The notes under the pieces were generated by a model. It had not been told where the DNA came from. It saw only the letters and a list, made by a program, of their open reading frames with translations, and did no database searches. From positions 62,001 through 126,000 of IMG/VR virus record IMGVR_UViG_3300036861_001052: 64,000 bases of DNA; one strand, 5' to 3'. This DNA comes from a virus. Below, one piece after another: positions 35,367-46,540 of the stretch; the first letter of the stretch is position 1, and the number at the start of each line of letters is the position of its first letter. Position numbers and translations under genes: made by a program.

Positions 35367-35587
35367 GAGATCCCGTCCGCACAGCCGCATCGGCTGCCGA
35401 GGTCCTCGGGCCCGCGATGGACGATGTGGGAGGCCCGGTCGGGCTCGTCGGGCGGGCCATGGGGCTCGGAGCCGACGAGATCGACGCCGGCATTCCCGGC
35501 TGGGGCTGGTTTGGCGTCGGCGTCGTAGCCGGCGGGATAGCCATGTACTTTTTGCGTGACCGGCTCCGCGCTTTCGCCGCGGACTGA
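35363..35587 (+). CDS. Tail-anchored membrane protein, 74 aa
   Basis: GTG start in a GTGA overlap. Contains AMGLGADEIDAGIPGWGW directly before the membrane helix (about 46-63). The GLGAD element matches that of the Gly/His-rich, 108-aa and 171-aa proteins, in the same position relative to the helix. Confidence 0.65.
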   Translation: MRDPVRTAASAAEVLGPAMDDVGGPVGLVGRAMGLGADEIDAGIPGWGWFGVGVVAGGIAMYFLRDRLRAFAAD

Positions 35588-35621
35588 GCCACGGTAGGAT
35601 TGACTCAGAAGGACCATCCAC

Positions 35622-36584
35622 ATGAACTCACTCGGCGCCTACTTCGGAAGCACGCGAATCGTTCAAGGGGCAGGTGGGCTCGGCGACGACTACCTCCAGG
35701 CCTATGCCGACGGCGTCGTCGGCGGGAGCGCCCCGAATGCGGAGATGCCGGGTCCGATCACGGCGTACCGCGACGGAAGCCTCGGCCGGATGTCGCACCA
35801 GTACGGCGGAGGCGACTCGGGCGAGCTAGCCGCTTGGGCTGACGGCGTCGTTGGTGGGAACGCCCCCGACGCGGTCCCGGGCGAGCTCTTCGCCTATCAC
35901 GACGGAAGCCTCGGTGCCGAATCGAACCCCGCGACGATCGGCGACGACATCTCGTCCTATCACGACGGCGTCCTCGGCGACCGCAAGAACTTCGTTGTCC
36001 CTGGCTTCGGACCGCTCCAGTCCTTTCACGACGGAAGCCTCGGCGCGTACGCGGCTGCGATCGGAGCGGCGGCGGAAAACGTCCTCGATCTCGGCGACGC
36101 CAATGTCTTGAAGGAACTCAAGGTGGCGATGAGCTTCATCGCTCCCGAGCAGACGCTCACGATGGACGGCCAGAAGGTGTACACGCCCGACTGGTACACG
36201 AACGGGATCTGGGATCCTCAGGCCTCGCTTCTCTGGCAGTACATCGTCAGTAAGACGAGCGCCTTCAAGGGCAAGAGCGTCTCGGTCGACATCGGCGCGC
36301 AGACCTACCCGAACGCGACCGGCATCGGCTTCATGGTGGCGGCTCTAGCCGCGCCGCAGTCCGGGACCTACGGCCCCGACTACGTGAAGAAGAACCTCCC
36401 CGCGCTCTACGCCTGGTTTACGGCCGGCGGAGGCACAGTGCTCGCTCCGTACCTGTCCCTCACGGACAAGACGAAGGGCGCGCGCGGCACGCCGAGCTCG
36501 GAGATGAAGATGAGCACCGTCGCGCTCTACGGCCTCGGAGCCGTGGCGCTCTTCGGCGTCGCACTCGTCTTTTGGAAGAAGTGA
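35622..36584 (+). CDS. Tail-anchored protein with six YxDGxLG repeats
   Basis: 320 aa. Residues about 25-150 carry six copies of an eight-residue unit: AYADGVVG, AYRDGSLG, AWADGVVG, AYHDGSLG, SYHDGVLG, SFHDGSLG, spaced about 20 residues. A folded domain and a C-terminal helix (about 297-316, ending VFWKK) follow. GGLGDDYLQ precedes the repeats. A weak promoter (TAGGAT at 35595-35600) and AGAAGGA lie upstream. The repeat is not a family I recognise; Asp-Gly units suggest metal or glycan binding. Confidence 0.65.
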   Translation: MNSLGAYFGSTRIVQGAGGLGDDYLQAYADGVVGGSAPNAEMPGPITAYRDGSLGRMSHQYGGGDSGELAAWADGVVGGNAPDAVPGELFAYHDGSLGAESNPATIGDDISSYHDGVLGDRKNFVVPGFGPLQSFHDGSLGAYAAAIGAAAENVLDLGDANVLKELKVAMSFIAPEQTLTMDGQKVYTPDWYTNGIWDPQASLLWQYIVSKTSAFKGKSVSVDIGAQTYPNATGIGFMVAALAAPQSGTYGPDYVKKNLPALYAWFTAGGGTVLAPYLSLTDKTKGARGTPSSEMKMSTVALYGLGAVALFGVALVFWKK

Positions 36585-36587
36585 GCC

Positions 36588-36824
36588 ATGTGGTTAGCAT
36601 TCACAGGAGCCGACAGAATCTGGCCTGCCTGCAATAGCCAGAGGTGCGGATTTGTAAAGGTTCCTGGCACAAACACGAGCCAGCCGGATCTCAATTGTGA
36701 TCCGGATGCGTGGCAGCACTGCGTCGACTCGTTGGCTCACGAACAACAGACCCAGCAGCGCATGGTCATAGGCGCCGGACTCGTAGCAGTGGTCGGCATG
36801 GCGTGGCTATTTTTCAGAAAGTGA
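36588..36824 (+). CDS. Tail-anchored membrane protein, 78 aa
   Basis: Four cysteines in a short soluble part (PACNSQRCGF, LNCDPDAWQHC) suggest two disulphides; a helix at about 59-75 ends FFRK. The base composition is a little less GC-rich than its neighbours. No family recognised. Confidence 0.6.
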   Translation: MWLAFTGADRIWPACNSQRCGFVKVPGTNTSQPDLNCDPDAWQHCVDSLAHEQQTQQRMVIGAGLVAVVGMAWLFFRK

Positions 36825-36834
36825 GTTCGTCATC

Positions 36835-37350
36835 ATGATGAGCGGACTAGGAGCAATGCGGCAAGAGAGCCCGGACGTGGCGCGGCTCAGGCACGCGCTC
36901 ACGGCATGGGCGGCGAGCCCGAACGACCGCGCGGCGATCAACGGACTCTACGGCGCCGCGTGGATCTGGACGGCGAAAGTCAGGCCGCGGTTTACGGCGC
37001 TCGACAATGCGCTCGCTTCCGCTCTCGCCCAGTGGGGTAAGAGCCCGAGCGACGTCTCGAGCCAGCGCCTGGTGAGCGCGGCGGCCGCGCGGTGGATGGC
37101 GGGCGTGCACGCGCTCGGTGAATACTTTTCGGGCACTGGCGAATACTTCGCGGCTCAGGGCATGGGAGAGTACTTCTCTGGAACGGGCGAGTACTTCTCG
37201 GGTGCGGACGGGCTCGGAGCGGACATCGCCATGGTCTGCTCCGAAGAGTGCATGAAGTACGTCAAGGCCGACAAGAAGCGCCTCATGCTCATGACGGGAT
37301 CCATCGCGCTCGGCCTCGGGCTCTTCGCGGGCATGGTCGTCTTTCGGTGA
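36835..37350 (+). CDS. Tail-anchored protein with four GEYF repeats
   Basis: 171 aa. Begins MMSGLGAMRQ. A helical domain of about 90 residues comes first. Then come four copies of GEYF (LGEYFSG, TGEYFAA, MGEYFSG, TGEYFSG), the motif that also ends the Arg-rich 818-aa protein. ADGLGADIA and a C-terminal helix (about 150-168) follow. The shared motif implies that both proteins bind the same partner. Confidence 0.65.
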   Translation: MMSGLGAMRQESPDVARLRHALTAWAASPNDRAAINGLYGAAWIWTAKVRPRFTALDNALASALAQWGKSPSDVSSQRLVSAAAARWMAGVHALGEYFSGTGEYFAAQGMGEYFSGTGEYFSGADGLGADIAMVCSEECMKYVKADKKRLMLMTGSIALGLGLFAGMVVFR

Positions 37351-37373
37351 CGGAGAAAGGGCCTCTCCGTTTT
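37350..37373 (+). terminator. Hairpin with short T-run between two genes
   Basis: ACGGAGA (37350-37356) pairs with TCTCCGT (37364-37370), followed by TTT. It could be a weak intrinsic terminator. It also hides GGAGAAAGG, the only ribosome-binding site for the TTG start at 37372, so translational control is an alternative. Confidence 0.4.
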
Positions 37374-37992
37374 GAAAGACATCTTCGCAACTTTCGGTCG
37401 TAAGGTTTCCCGGATCCCCTGGGGGGCCGTTGCGGGCGTTGTCGTCGAGCAGCTCCATGCGCAGGGCGGCGTCGCGGGGCAGGTTCTCGCGCAGCTCCAG
37501 GAGTGGGCGGGTCATCTCGCCGCGAACGCCGTCCGTGAGTGGCCCGGAACGATCGCGAGTCACGCTCCCTGCGCCTGCCCGAACGTAGCTTCCGGCACAC
37601 CGAAGAAGTGCCACGCCTCGGCCGTCGTCGTCTGCGACATCTGCAATCGCAAATGCTGCCTCGCGCACGCTCGGATCGATTACCTAGCCGGCGCCATCTG
37701 CGAGATCTGCATCGGCGAAGCCAAGGCGCGGGCACGGGCGGCGGGACCAAAAGCTCCGGGTCAGGCGGCTCCGAAAAAGGACGTCGACCGGGCGTTCAGG
37801 ATCTTGGATCTCGGTCGCACGGCGACCTGGGAGGAGATCAAGAAGCGCCACCGCGAGCTCGTCTTCAAGCACAACGCCGACCGGCCGCAGACGGACAAGA
37901 TGCGAGCCCAGAACACGGAGCGCCTGAAGAAGGTGAACTGGGCGCTCGAGGTCCTACGGAAGTTTCATGAGGACAAGAAGGAGGCCGCGTAG
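37372..37992 (+). CDS. J-domain-like protein with cysteine-rich region
   Basis: 206 aa, TTG start. The middle has about nine cysteines (CACPNVASGTPKKCH, CDICNRKCC, CEICIGEA), a likely zinc module. The last 70 residues match a J-domain: RAFRILDLGRTATWEEIKKR, then ELVFKHNADRPQTDKM and LKKVNWALEVLRKF. The HPD signature is replaced by HNAD, so stimulation of DnaK is doubtful. Phage J-proteins can redirect host chaperones during assembly. No DnaK in the window. Confidence 0.65.
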   Translation: MKDIFATFGRKVSRIPWGAVAGVVVEQLHAQGGVAGQVLAQLQEWAGHLAANAVREWPGTIASHAPCACPNVASGTPKKCHASAVVVCDICNRKCCLAHARIDYLAGAICEICIGEAKARARAAGPKAPGQAAPKKDVDRAFRILDLGRTATWEEIKKRHRELVFKHNADRPQTDKMRAQNTERLKKVNWALEVLRKFHEDKKEAA

Positions 37993-38189
37993 TGGCCCTC
38001 TACAAGGTGAAGCTCCGCGTCGACTACGTCCTCGACATCCTCATCGAGAACGCCCCGAGCGCCGATGAGGCGAAGCGCAGAGCGGCATTCGAGGCCACGA
38101 AGGCCGTCGAGCGCGCGTTTCCTGAGAGCACGAGCATGATCGGGCAGGCTCAGCCCCTCTCCGCCGTCTGCGTGAACAGCCTGGAGTAG
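37992..38189 (+). CDS. Small soluble protein, 65 aa
   Basis: GTG start overlapping the previous stop. Beta strand then helix (YKVKLRVDYVLDILIENAP, SADEAKRRAAFEATKAVERA). Similar in size and layout to the two small soluble genes at 38800 and 39322, which also sit next to membrane-protein genes. Unknown. Confidence 0.55.
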   Translation: MALYKVKLRVDYVLDILIENAPSADEAKRRAAFEATKAVERAFPESTSMIGQAQPLSAVCVNSLE

Positions 38190-38200
38190 AGCCCGATGAA

Positions 38201-38383
38201 CTACTTCACCCCGAACATGCGCTTGACCTCTTCGTGCGAGGTTCTGGTCTCCGGGCCCTCTCTGCGGCCTTGGGCGATCTGCTGCCAGAGCGCTTCGTTC
38301 GTCGCCCAGTACCAGTCTTCGTCGTCCATGTCCGCGACTGCGGTAAAAAGGTTTTGCGCGTCGCTGGGCTCGATTGGTTTCAT
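38201..38383 (-). CDS. Small antisense-strand gene, antitoxin-like C-terminus
   Basis: 60 aa, alone on the minus strand inside a plus-strand operon. Starts MKPIEPSDAQNLFTAVADMD; ends EGPETRTSHEEVKRMFGVK. The TSHEEVKRMFG ending is like RelB or Phd-type antitoxins and orphan regulators. No toxin gene is adjacent. The plus-strand ORFs in the same place are poor in coding signs, which favours this strand. Confidence 0.5.
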   Translation of the reverse strand: MKPIEPSDAQNLFTAVADMDDEDWYWATNEALWQQIAQGRREGPETRTSHEEVKRMFGVK

Positions 38384-38413
38384 GGGGTGCCCTGCTGTTT
38401 TAGCAGGTGCAGA

Positions 38414-38800
38414 ATGACGTACCACCCCGTAGGTGCCGGCCCTGGGCCCGTCGAAAAGTACAAGGTCGACGCGCCGTGGCCCTGGGGCGACAACACGGAG
38501 ATCGCGCTTCCGATCCAGGAGCTCGTGAGCGACGCCTGGGCTGCGGCTCGTCCCCGCATCGACGAGCTCGAGGCGAAGCTCATCGACGACATGGAAAACG
38601 AGATGTCTCTCTACGGGCCACGGCTCGTGAAAGACATCATGGACAACGTCGTCACTCCCGAAATGAACAAGGAGCTCGAGGTCGCGATGGCCGAGCTCGA
38701 CGTCATGAAAACGGACGTCACGAGGACTCTCTTTGCCGTGGGCGCTTCTCTCGTCATCGCTGTCGGGCTCGGCGCCTGGTGGCTGAAGAAGGGTAAGTGA
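38414..38800 (+). CDS. Tail-anchored membrane protein, VGAGPG family copy 1
   Basis: 128 aa. N-terminal domain PVGAGPGPVEKYKVDAPWPW, then a long charged helix and a C-terminal helix (about 103-122) ending LKKGK. The first 50 residues are clearly related to the 77-aa protein at 39087 (AVGAGPGDVTTYRVDLPLPW), which lacks the central helix. GTG/ATG junction with the next gene. Confidence 0.65.
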   Translation: MTYHPVGAGPGPVEKYKVDAPWPWGDNTEIALPIQELVSDAWAAARPRIDELEAKLIDDMENEMSLYGPRLVKDIMDNVVTPEMNKELEVAMAELDVMKTDVTRTLFAVGASLVIAVGLGAWWLKKGK

Positions 38801-39084
38801 TGGGCAAGCGCGGCCCCGTCTTCTTTCAGATCCCCGTCGAGCTCAGGTTCGTGGTGACGGTGCAGCTCCCGGCCTTGCCGGAGTCGGGGCAGTACATGTC
38901 TCGGCCGTACGGTCTTTCGCCGGCCGAGGGGAAGGAACTGCGGGACGAGGCAGAGGCGATTGCGTGGGAGTTTTTGGAGCGGAAGATCGATGTGGGCGGC
39001 GGAGAAGCCATTGCGGCTCACGTGGAGGAATGGGAGCTCACTCGAGGCGGTCGCTCTGGCGTAAAAAGTCGAAGGGGCAGATAA
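38800..39084 (+). CDS. Small soluble protein, 94 aa
   Basis: Overlaps the previous stop by one base. Beta strand (FFQIPVELRFVVTVQLPALP), helix and a basic tail. It lies between the two VGAGPG-type membrane genes, as the 79-aa gene lies after the second, suggesting a duplicated two-gene cassette. Unknown role. Confidence 0.55.
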   Translation: MGKRGPVFFQIPVELRFVVTVQLPALPESGQYMSRPYGLSPAEGKELRDEAEAIAWEFLERKIDVGGGEAIAAHVEEWELTRGGRSGVKSRRGR

Positions 39085-39086
39085 CG

Positions 39087-39320
39087 ATGTACCGAGCCGT
39101 CGGCGCTGGACCCGGAGACGTGACGACCTACCGCGTGGATCTCCCGCTTCCGTGGGGCAGGGACACGGAGGTGACTCTGCCCATGCAGGCGCTCGTCGAC
39201 GACGCGTACGCCGCCATGGAGCCTAACCTCACGGCCGCCATCAACAAGGGAGCGATCGTCATCGCTGCGTCCGTGGCCCTCGCCGTAGGCCTCGCAGCGA
39301 TGTGGATCAAGAAAGGATGA
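39087..39320 (+). CDS. Tail-anchored membrane protein, VGAGPG family copy 2
   Basis: 77 aa. RAVGAGPGDVTTYRVDLPLP, then LPMQALVDDAYAAMEPNL matches copy 1 (LPIQELVSDAWAAARPRI) position by position. A membrane helix follows directly (about 54-72, ending IKKG). Shorter by the roughly 50-residue central helix of copy 1. Confidence 0.65.
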   Translation: MYRAVGAGPGDVTTYRVDLPLPWGRDTEVTLPMQALVDDAYAAMEPNLTAAINKGAIVIAASVALAVGLAAMWIKKG

Positions 39321-39321
39321 C

Positions 39322-39561
39322 GTGGCTTCTCTCTGGCGCTTCGTCGTCGACATCTACGAGCCCGGGACGAGCACGGCGTATCCGGTGCTCCGCCACGTCT
39401 TTTTTGGCCTCGACGAAGAGGAAGCCTACGGCACCTTCGAGGCGCACATGACGACGGACGAGTTTTTGCGCGGGTGCGTGGAAAAGGGCCGCTGGAACGG
39501 CCTCGACTGTATTGCCAAGGCGCAGTGGCTTGCTCCGGGAGAGCAAATCCCCGAAGATTAG
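39322..39561 (+). CDS. Small soluble protein, 79 aa
   Basis: GTG start one base after the previous stop. Strand-strand-helix layout (LWRFVVDIYEPGTSTAYPVL, EEAYGTFEAHMTTDEF) with two cysteines. Second member of the cassette formed by a soluble and a membrane gene. Unknown. Confidence 0.55.
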   Translation: MASLWRFVVDIYEPGTSTAYPVLRHVFFGLDEEEAYGTFEAHMTTDEFLRGCVEKGRWNGLDCIAKAQWLAPGEQIPED

Positions 39562-39570
39562 GAGACCCCG

Positions 39571-39879
39571 ATGTCCTACTGGAACGTTCCGGACCAAGAC
39601 TACCATGAGCTCCCCGTGGCGACGCCGTTCTGGCAGTCGGCGCCGGTGCCGGGCTGGGGCAAAAACCCGCTTCGCGCCGGTCCCCGGCGGGTCGGCATCG
39701 GCGGCGGGATCTGGGAAGAGGATGCGTTTCTCCCTCACTACATGTCGATCGGCGAAGATCCGGCGGCGAGCTACCGCGAGACGAGCTACGGCGTCGTGGC
39801 GCTGTCTGGCGCGGGCGGGATCATGCTCGGGATCTTGTTCGGCTACGCCTGGTGGGGGATGAAGAAACGGGCGGCGTAG
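39571..39879 (+). CDS. Tail-anchored membrane protein, 102 aa
   Basis: AGGAG precedes the ATG. Trp/Pro-rich soluble N-terminus (MSYWNVPDQDYHELP, PVPGWGKNPLR), a Gly-rich centre and a helix (about 76-95, GAGGIMLGILFGYAWWGM) with a basic end. Stop overlaps the next start. Confidence 0.6.
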   Translation: MSYWNVPDQDYHELPVATPFWQSAPVPGWGKNPLRAGPRRVGIGGGIWEEDAFLPHYMSIGEDPAASYRETSYGVVALSGAGGIMLGILFGYAWWGMKKRAA

Positions 39880-40169
39880 TGAACGGCTACGGATACGTCT
39901 CGTATCCGACGAGCACGGGACAAGTCGAGTCTCGGGTCGCCGTCGTCACGTGCCCCGAGTGCTCCTTTCTCAAGAACGGCGACTGCGTCGTCTGCATCGA
40001 CGGCGAGGATCATCCAGCCTGCAATGGATGCTCGGACGGTCAGATCGTCTGGTACCGGCGTCCGCTCTTCGTCTCGGTAGCAACGGCAATCGTCGTGTCG
40101 ATCATCGCGGGCATTACCGTGCATCAGATCGAGAAGCATTCCTCGGTGCTTCGAAGGCTAAGGTCATGA
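39879..40169 (+). CDS. Cysteine-rich tail-anchored protein, 96 aa
   Basis: GTG start overlapping the previous stop. Six cysteines in a short stretch ([22 protein letters not shown]) could hold zinc or form disulphides. Membrane helix at about 62-83, then a basic tail. Directly before the first fibre gene. Confidence 0.6.
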   Translation: MNGYGYVSYPTSTGQVESRVAVVTCPECSFLKNGDCVVCIDGEDHPACNGCSDGQIVWYRRPLFVSVATAIVVSIIAGITVHQIEKHSSVLRRLRS

Positions 40170-40170
40170 T

Positions 40171-42927
<2,757 letters not shown>

Positions 42928-42952
42928 GAATAGCAAGAGAAACGCTTTCTCG

Positions 42953-44457
<1,505 letters not shown>

Positions 44458-44464
44458 GGTTACC

Positions 44465-44770
44465 ATGGACGTAGCGATCATCCCCGGCACAGAAGACGAC
44501 AGGCGCGCCGCTTTCCTCGCGTTCTCGTCGGTCATCGGCGGCGGCATCATCGCTTACGAAGCTGCGCGCGCGATCCGGGACGGAGAGCTCCTCGGGACCG
44601 ACGAGGTAGAGAAAAATCCGAAGGCGGGTTTTTTCGCGATGGCCGGCGGCATCGCCATGCTCGGCGTCGCCATGAACGAGACCGCGAAAGAAGTCGGCTG
44701 GAAGCCGCTCCTACTCGGCGGCGCCGGCATCACGGCGTTCGTGATGGTGGCTCGGGCCGTGCGTCGGTGA
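44465..44770 (+). CDS. Small membrane protein, 101 aa
   Basis: GAGGTTACC precedes the ATG. Hydrophobic segments at about 16-35, 52-68 and 77-96 with charged loops (DGELLGTDEVEKNPK). It follows the fibre and may share its transcript. No family recognised. Last plus-strand gene before a short minus-strand pair. Confidence 0.6.
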   Translation: MDVAIIPGTEDDRRAAFLAFSSVIGGGIIAYEAARAIRDGELLGTDEVEKNPKAGFFAMAGGIAMLGVAMNETAKEVGWKPLLLGGAGITAFVMVARAVRR

Positions 44771-44817
44771 CCCAGGCGGGCGCATCTCGTACGACATTTC
44801 GTCGATGATGTCGCTCA

Positions 44818-45090
44818 CTAGCCCGCGCTCCGTCTGCGCACGCGCTCGATGGCCTGCTCTCGGGCACTGACCTCGACGGCGCCCTCCAGGATGGCCGCGC
44901 GCCTCCGCCGCGGCGTGAGGTCGTAATGCGGCGCCGACGGGTGCTCCTGAAACCAGGAGCGCTTGAGACCAATCTTCCGCGCGAACGCGTGGAGAGCGTC
45001 GAGGGGGCCGTCGGTCGTGAGGTGACAGGAGCCGCGGTGGAAGGGCGGCGGAGCCCCGGGCCAAAGACGAAGCTCGTCGACCATGATCAT
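44818..45090 (-). CDS. DUF4031 family protein
   Basis: 90 aa. MIMVDELRLWPG, then HLTTDGPLDALHAFARKIGL, KRSWFQEHPSAPHYDLTP and the Arg-rich helix RRRRAAILEGAVEVS match DUF4031, a small family of unknown function common in actinobacterial and phage genomes. Coupled by ATGA to the Trp-rich microprotein upstream. One of few minus-strand genes left of 53 kb. Confidence 0.75.
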   Translation of the reverse strand: MIMVDELRLWPGAPPPFHRGSCHLTTDGPLDALHAFARKIGLKRSWFQEHPSAPHYDLTPRRRRAAILEGAVEVSAREQAIERVRRRSAG

Positions 45091-45221
45091 TGGCGGTCCA
45101 AGATGGCGACCCACCAGAGCCACCCGGTTTGCAAGTACCAGCCGCCCAAGCACCGATCGAAACTCAGCCACGGGAGCCACCGAAACCAGCCGTTATCGCC
45201 GCGACCGACGGAGAAGTGCAT
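45087..45221 (-). CDS. Trp-rich microprotein, 44 aa
   Basis: Starts MHFSVGRGDNGWFRWLPWL; the remaining 25 residues include GGWYLQTGW and LWWVAIL. Seven tryptophans in 44 residues. AAGGAG lies seven bases before the ATG and the stop overlaps the DUF4031 start (ATGA). The coupling and the good ribosome-binding site make it real in spite of its size. Function unknown. Confidence 0.65.
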   Translation of the reverse strand: MHFSVGRGDNGWFRWLPWLSFDRCLGGWYLQTGWLWWVAILDRQ

Positions 45222-45232
45222 GGGGACGCTCC

Positions 45233-45261
45233 TTGACAACTTTAGCAGGACCGGCTAGCAG
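45233..45261 (+). promoter_or_regulatory. Sigma70-like promoter
   Basis: TTGACA at 45233-45238 (consensus), 17 bp, TAGCAG at 45256-45261, start codon 13 bases later. The -35 box overlaps the ribosome-binding site of the divergent microprotein gene on the other strand. Confidence 0.65.
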
Positions 45262-45274
45262 TGATAGCCACAAA

Positions 45275-45877
45275 ATGTCCGAAGACAAGGGCGAGCGCTC
45301 GACGCTCGGTGGCGCCGGCCCCGAGATCATCGTGAAGGGCGGGACTGTCCCGAGCTCTTACGAAAAGGAGCGAGAGGAGCAGCGGAAGGCCGCTCTACTC
45401 GGCCAAGAGCATCAGGACAAGCAGATGCGGGCGGCTGCGGCGGGCGACCAGCTGACCCCCGACGGCTTCGTGAGCTCGAAGCTTCACTCGCTCCGGATGA
45501 TGGACAGCGGTTCCCCTCGCCTGGTCCTCTACTACCTGAACCGCGACAAGACCGTGCGGCAGGAGTGCGTGAGCGAGCTCGTCGTGACTCCCGACGGCGA
45601 CGAAGTCTTCACGATGATCTGCCCCCGCTGCCTCGAGCGAGGCGAGCCAGCGGCGCGCGCGCAGATCATGGTGAGAAAGAGTCATCGGAAGTGGGAGCTC
45701 GACACGCGGGAAGAGGGGAAATTCATCATGCTGGTCGATCCCTACGGCGAGCCCTTCTCGGTCCGGATCTGCGGCACGGTGTCCTGTCAGGACACGCTCC
45801 GCTGCGCGAACTTCAACTGTAACTGGGCCGTGCGCGTCGAGAGCCGTGGCGGTCGCACGGAGGTCGTCGAGGTCTGA
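45275..45877 (+). CDS. Zinc-binding hypothetical protein, 200 aa
   Basis: N-terminal charged helix (SSYEKEREEQRKAALLGQEH), then a domain with MICPRCLERG and ICGTVSCQDTLRCANFNC, a likely zinc site. Basic in between (MVRKSHRKWELD). First gene of the run that includes groES. Unknown role. Confidence 0.6.
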   Translation: MSEDKGERSTLGGAGPEIIVKGGTVPSSYEKEREEQRKAALLGQEHQDKQMRAAAAGDQLTPDGFVSSKLHSLRMMDSGSPRLVLYYLNRDKTVRQECVSELVVTPDGDEVFTMICPRCLERGEPAARAQIMVRKSHRKWELDTREEGKFIMLVDPYGEPFSVRICGTVSCQDTLRCANFNCNWAVRVESRGGRTEVVEV

Positions 45878-46074
45878 TGATGCAGAGGATGAGCGACGAG
45901 GCGCGCCACAATCGAAAAGTGATCGATGCGCTCCGGGAGCTCCTCGGCATCGGCCCCCTCTACGGTCGCGAAAGGCCTGTAGATCTCCGGCCGGTATTTT
46001 GCGCGCCCATGGAGGCCTACCGTCACCAGCAAGAGCAGATCCCCGCCACAGGAAAGGACAGAAGCAGACTATGA
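45877..46074 (+). CDS. Small basic hypothetical protein, 65 aa
   Basis: Overlaps the previous stop by one base and the groES start by four. Helical, Arg-rich (SDEARHNRKVIDALRELLGI). Unknown. Confidence 0.5.
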   Translation: MMQRMSDEARHNRKVIDALRELLGIGPLYGRERPVDLRPVFCAPMEAYRHQQEQIPATGKDRSRL

Positions 46075-46370
46075 AGATCATTCCTTTGCAAGACCGCGTG
46101 CTCGTCAAGCGTGACGACGCCGAGACCAAGATCGGCTCCATCGTCATTCCTGACACCGCCAAGGAGCCCGTCACGCGCGGCGTGGTCCTCGCCGTCGGCC
46201 CGGGTCGCATCCTCGAGAGCGGTAGCCGCCTCGAGCCGAGGCTCAAGGCGGGCGACAAGATCATCTTTGGCAAGTACTCCGGCTCCGAGTTCGAGAACGA
46301 CGGTGAGAAGCGGATCTTCATGAAGGAAGAAGACGTGCTCGCCATCCTCGTCGAAGACGACGCCCCGTGA
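46071..46370 (+). CDS. groES: GroES co-chaperonin
   Basis: 99 aa, the normal length. KIIPLQDRVLVKRDDAETK, then IVIPDTAKEPVTRGVVLAVG and DKIIFGKYSGSEF match Cpn10. A groEL gene is not seen in the window. Phage GroES proteins replace the host cap to enlarge the folding cage for capsid proteins, as T4 gp31 does. The mobile loop (about 17-30) is present. Confidence 0.95.
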   Translation: MKIIPLQDRVLVKRDDAETKIGSIVIPDTAKEPVTRGVVLAVGPGRILESGSRLEPRLKAGDKIIFGKYSGSEFENDGEKRIFMKEEDVLAILVEDDAP

Positions 46371-46537
46371 GCCTGAAGAAGCGCATCTCCGATCGCATCG
46401 AAGCGAGAGAGGTCGTGACGAAGTCTCCGGAGGAGGTCCCTCCGACGCACACGGAGAAGATGATGTTCGTGCCGCACCCGGCCCGGGTGCTCAGTCGGAA
46501 CAAGCGAAAGCAGAAGCGCCGCGCGGCGCGGAGGTAA
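46367..46537 (+). CDS. Small basic protein, 56 aa
   Basis: GTG start in a GTGA overlap with groES. Begins MSLKKRISDRIEAREVVT and ends with a run of Lys and Arg (RNKRKQKRRAARR). Its position directly behind groES and the basic tail may indicate nucleic-acid binding. Unknown. Confidence 0.5.
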   Translation: MSLKKRISDRIEAREVVTKSPEEVPPTHTEKMMFVPHPARVLSRNKRKQKRRAARR

Positions 46538-46540
46538 AGC

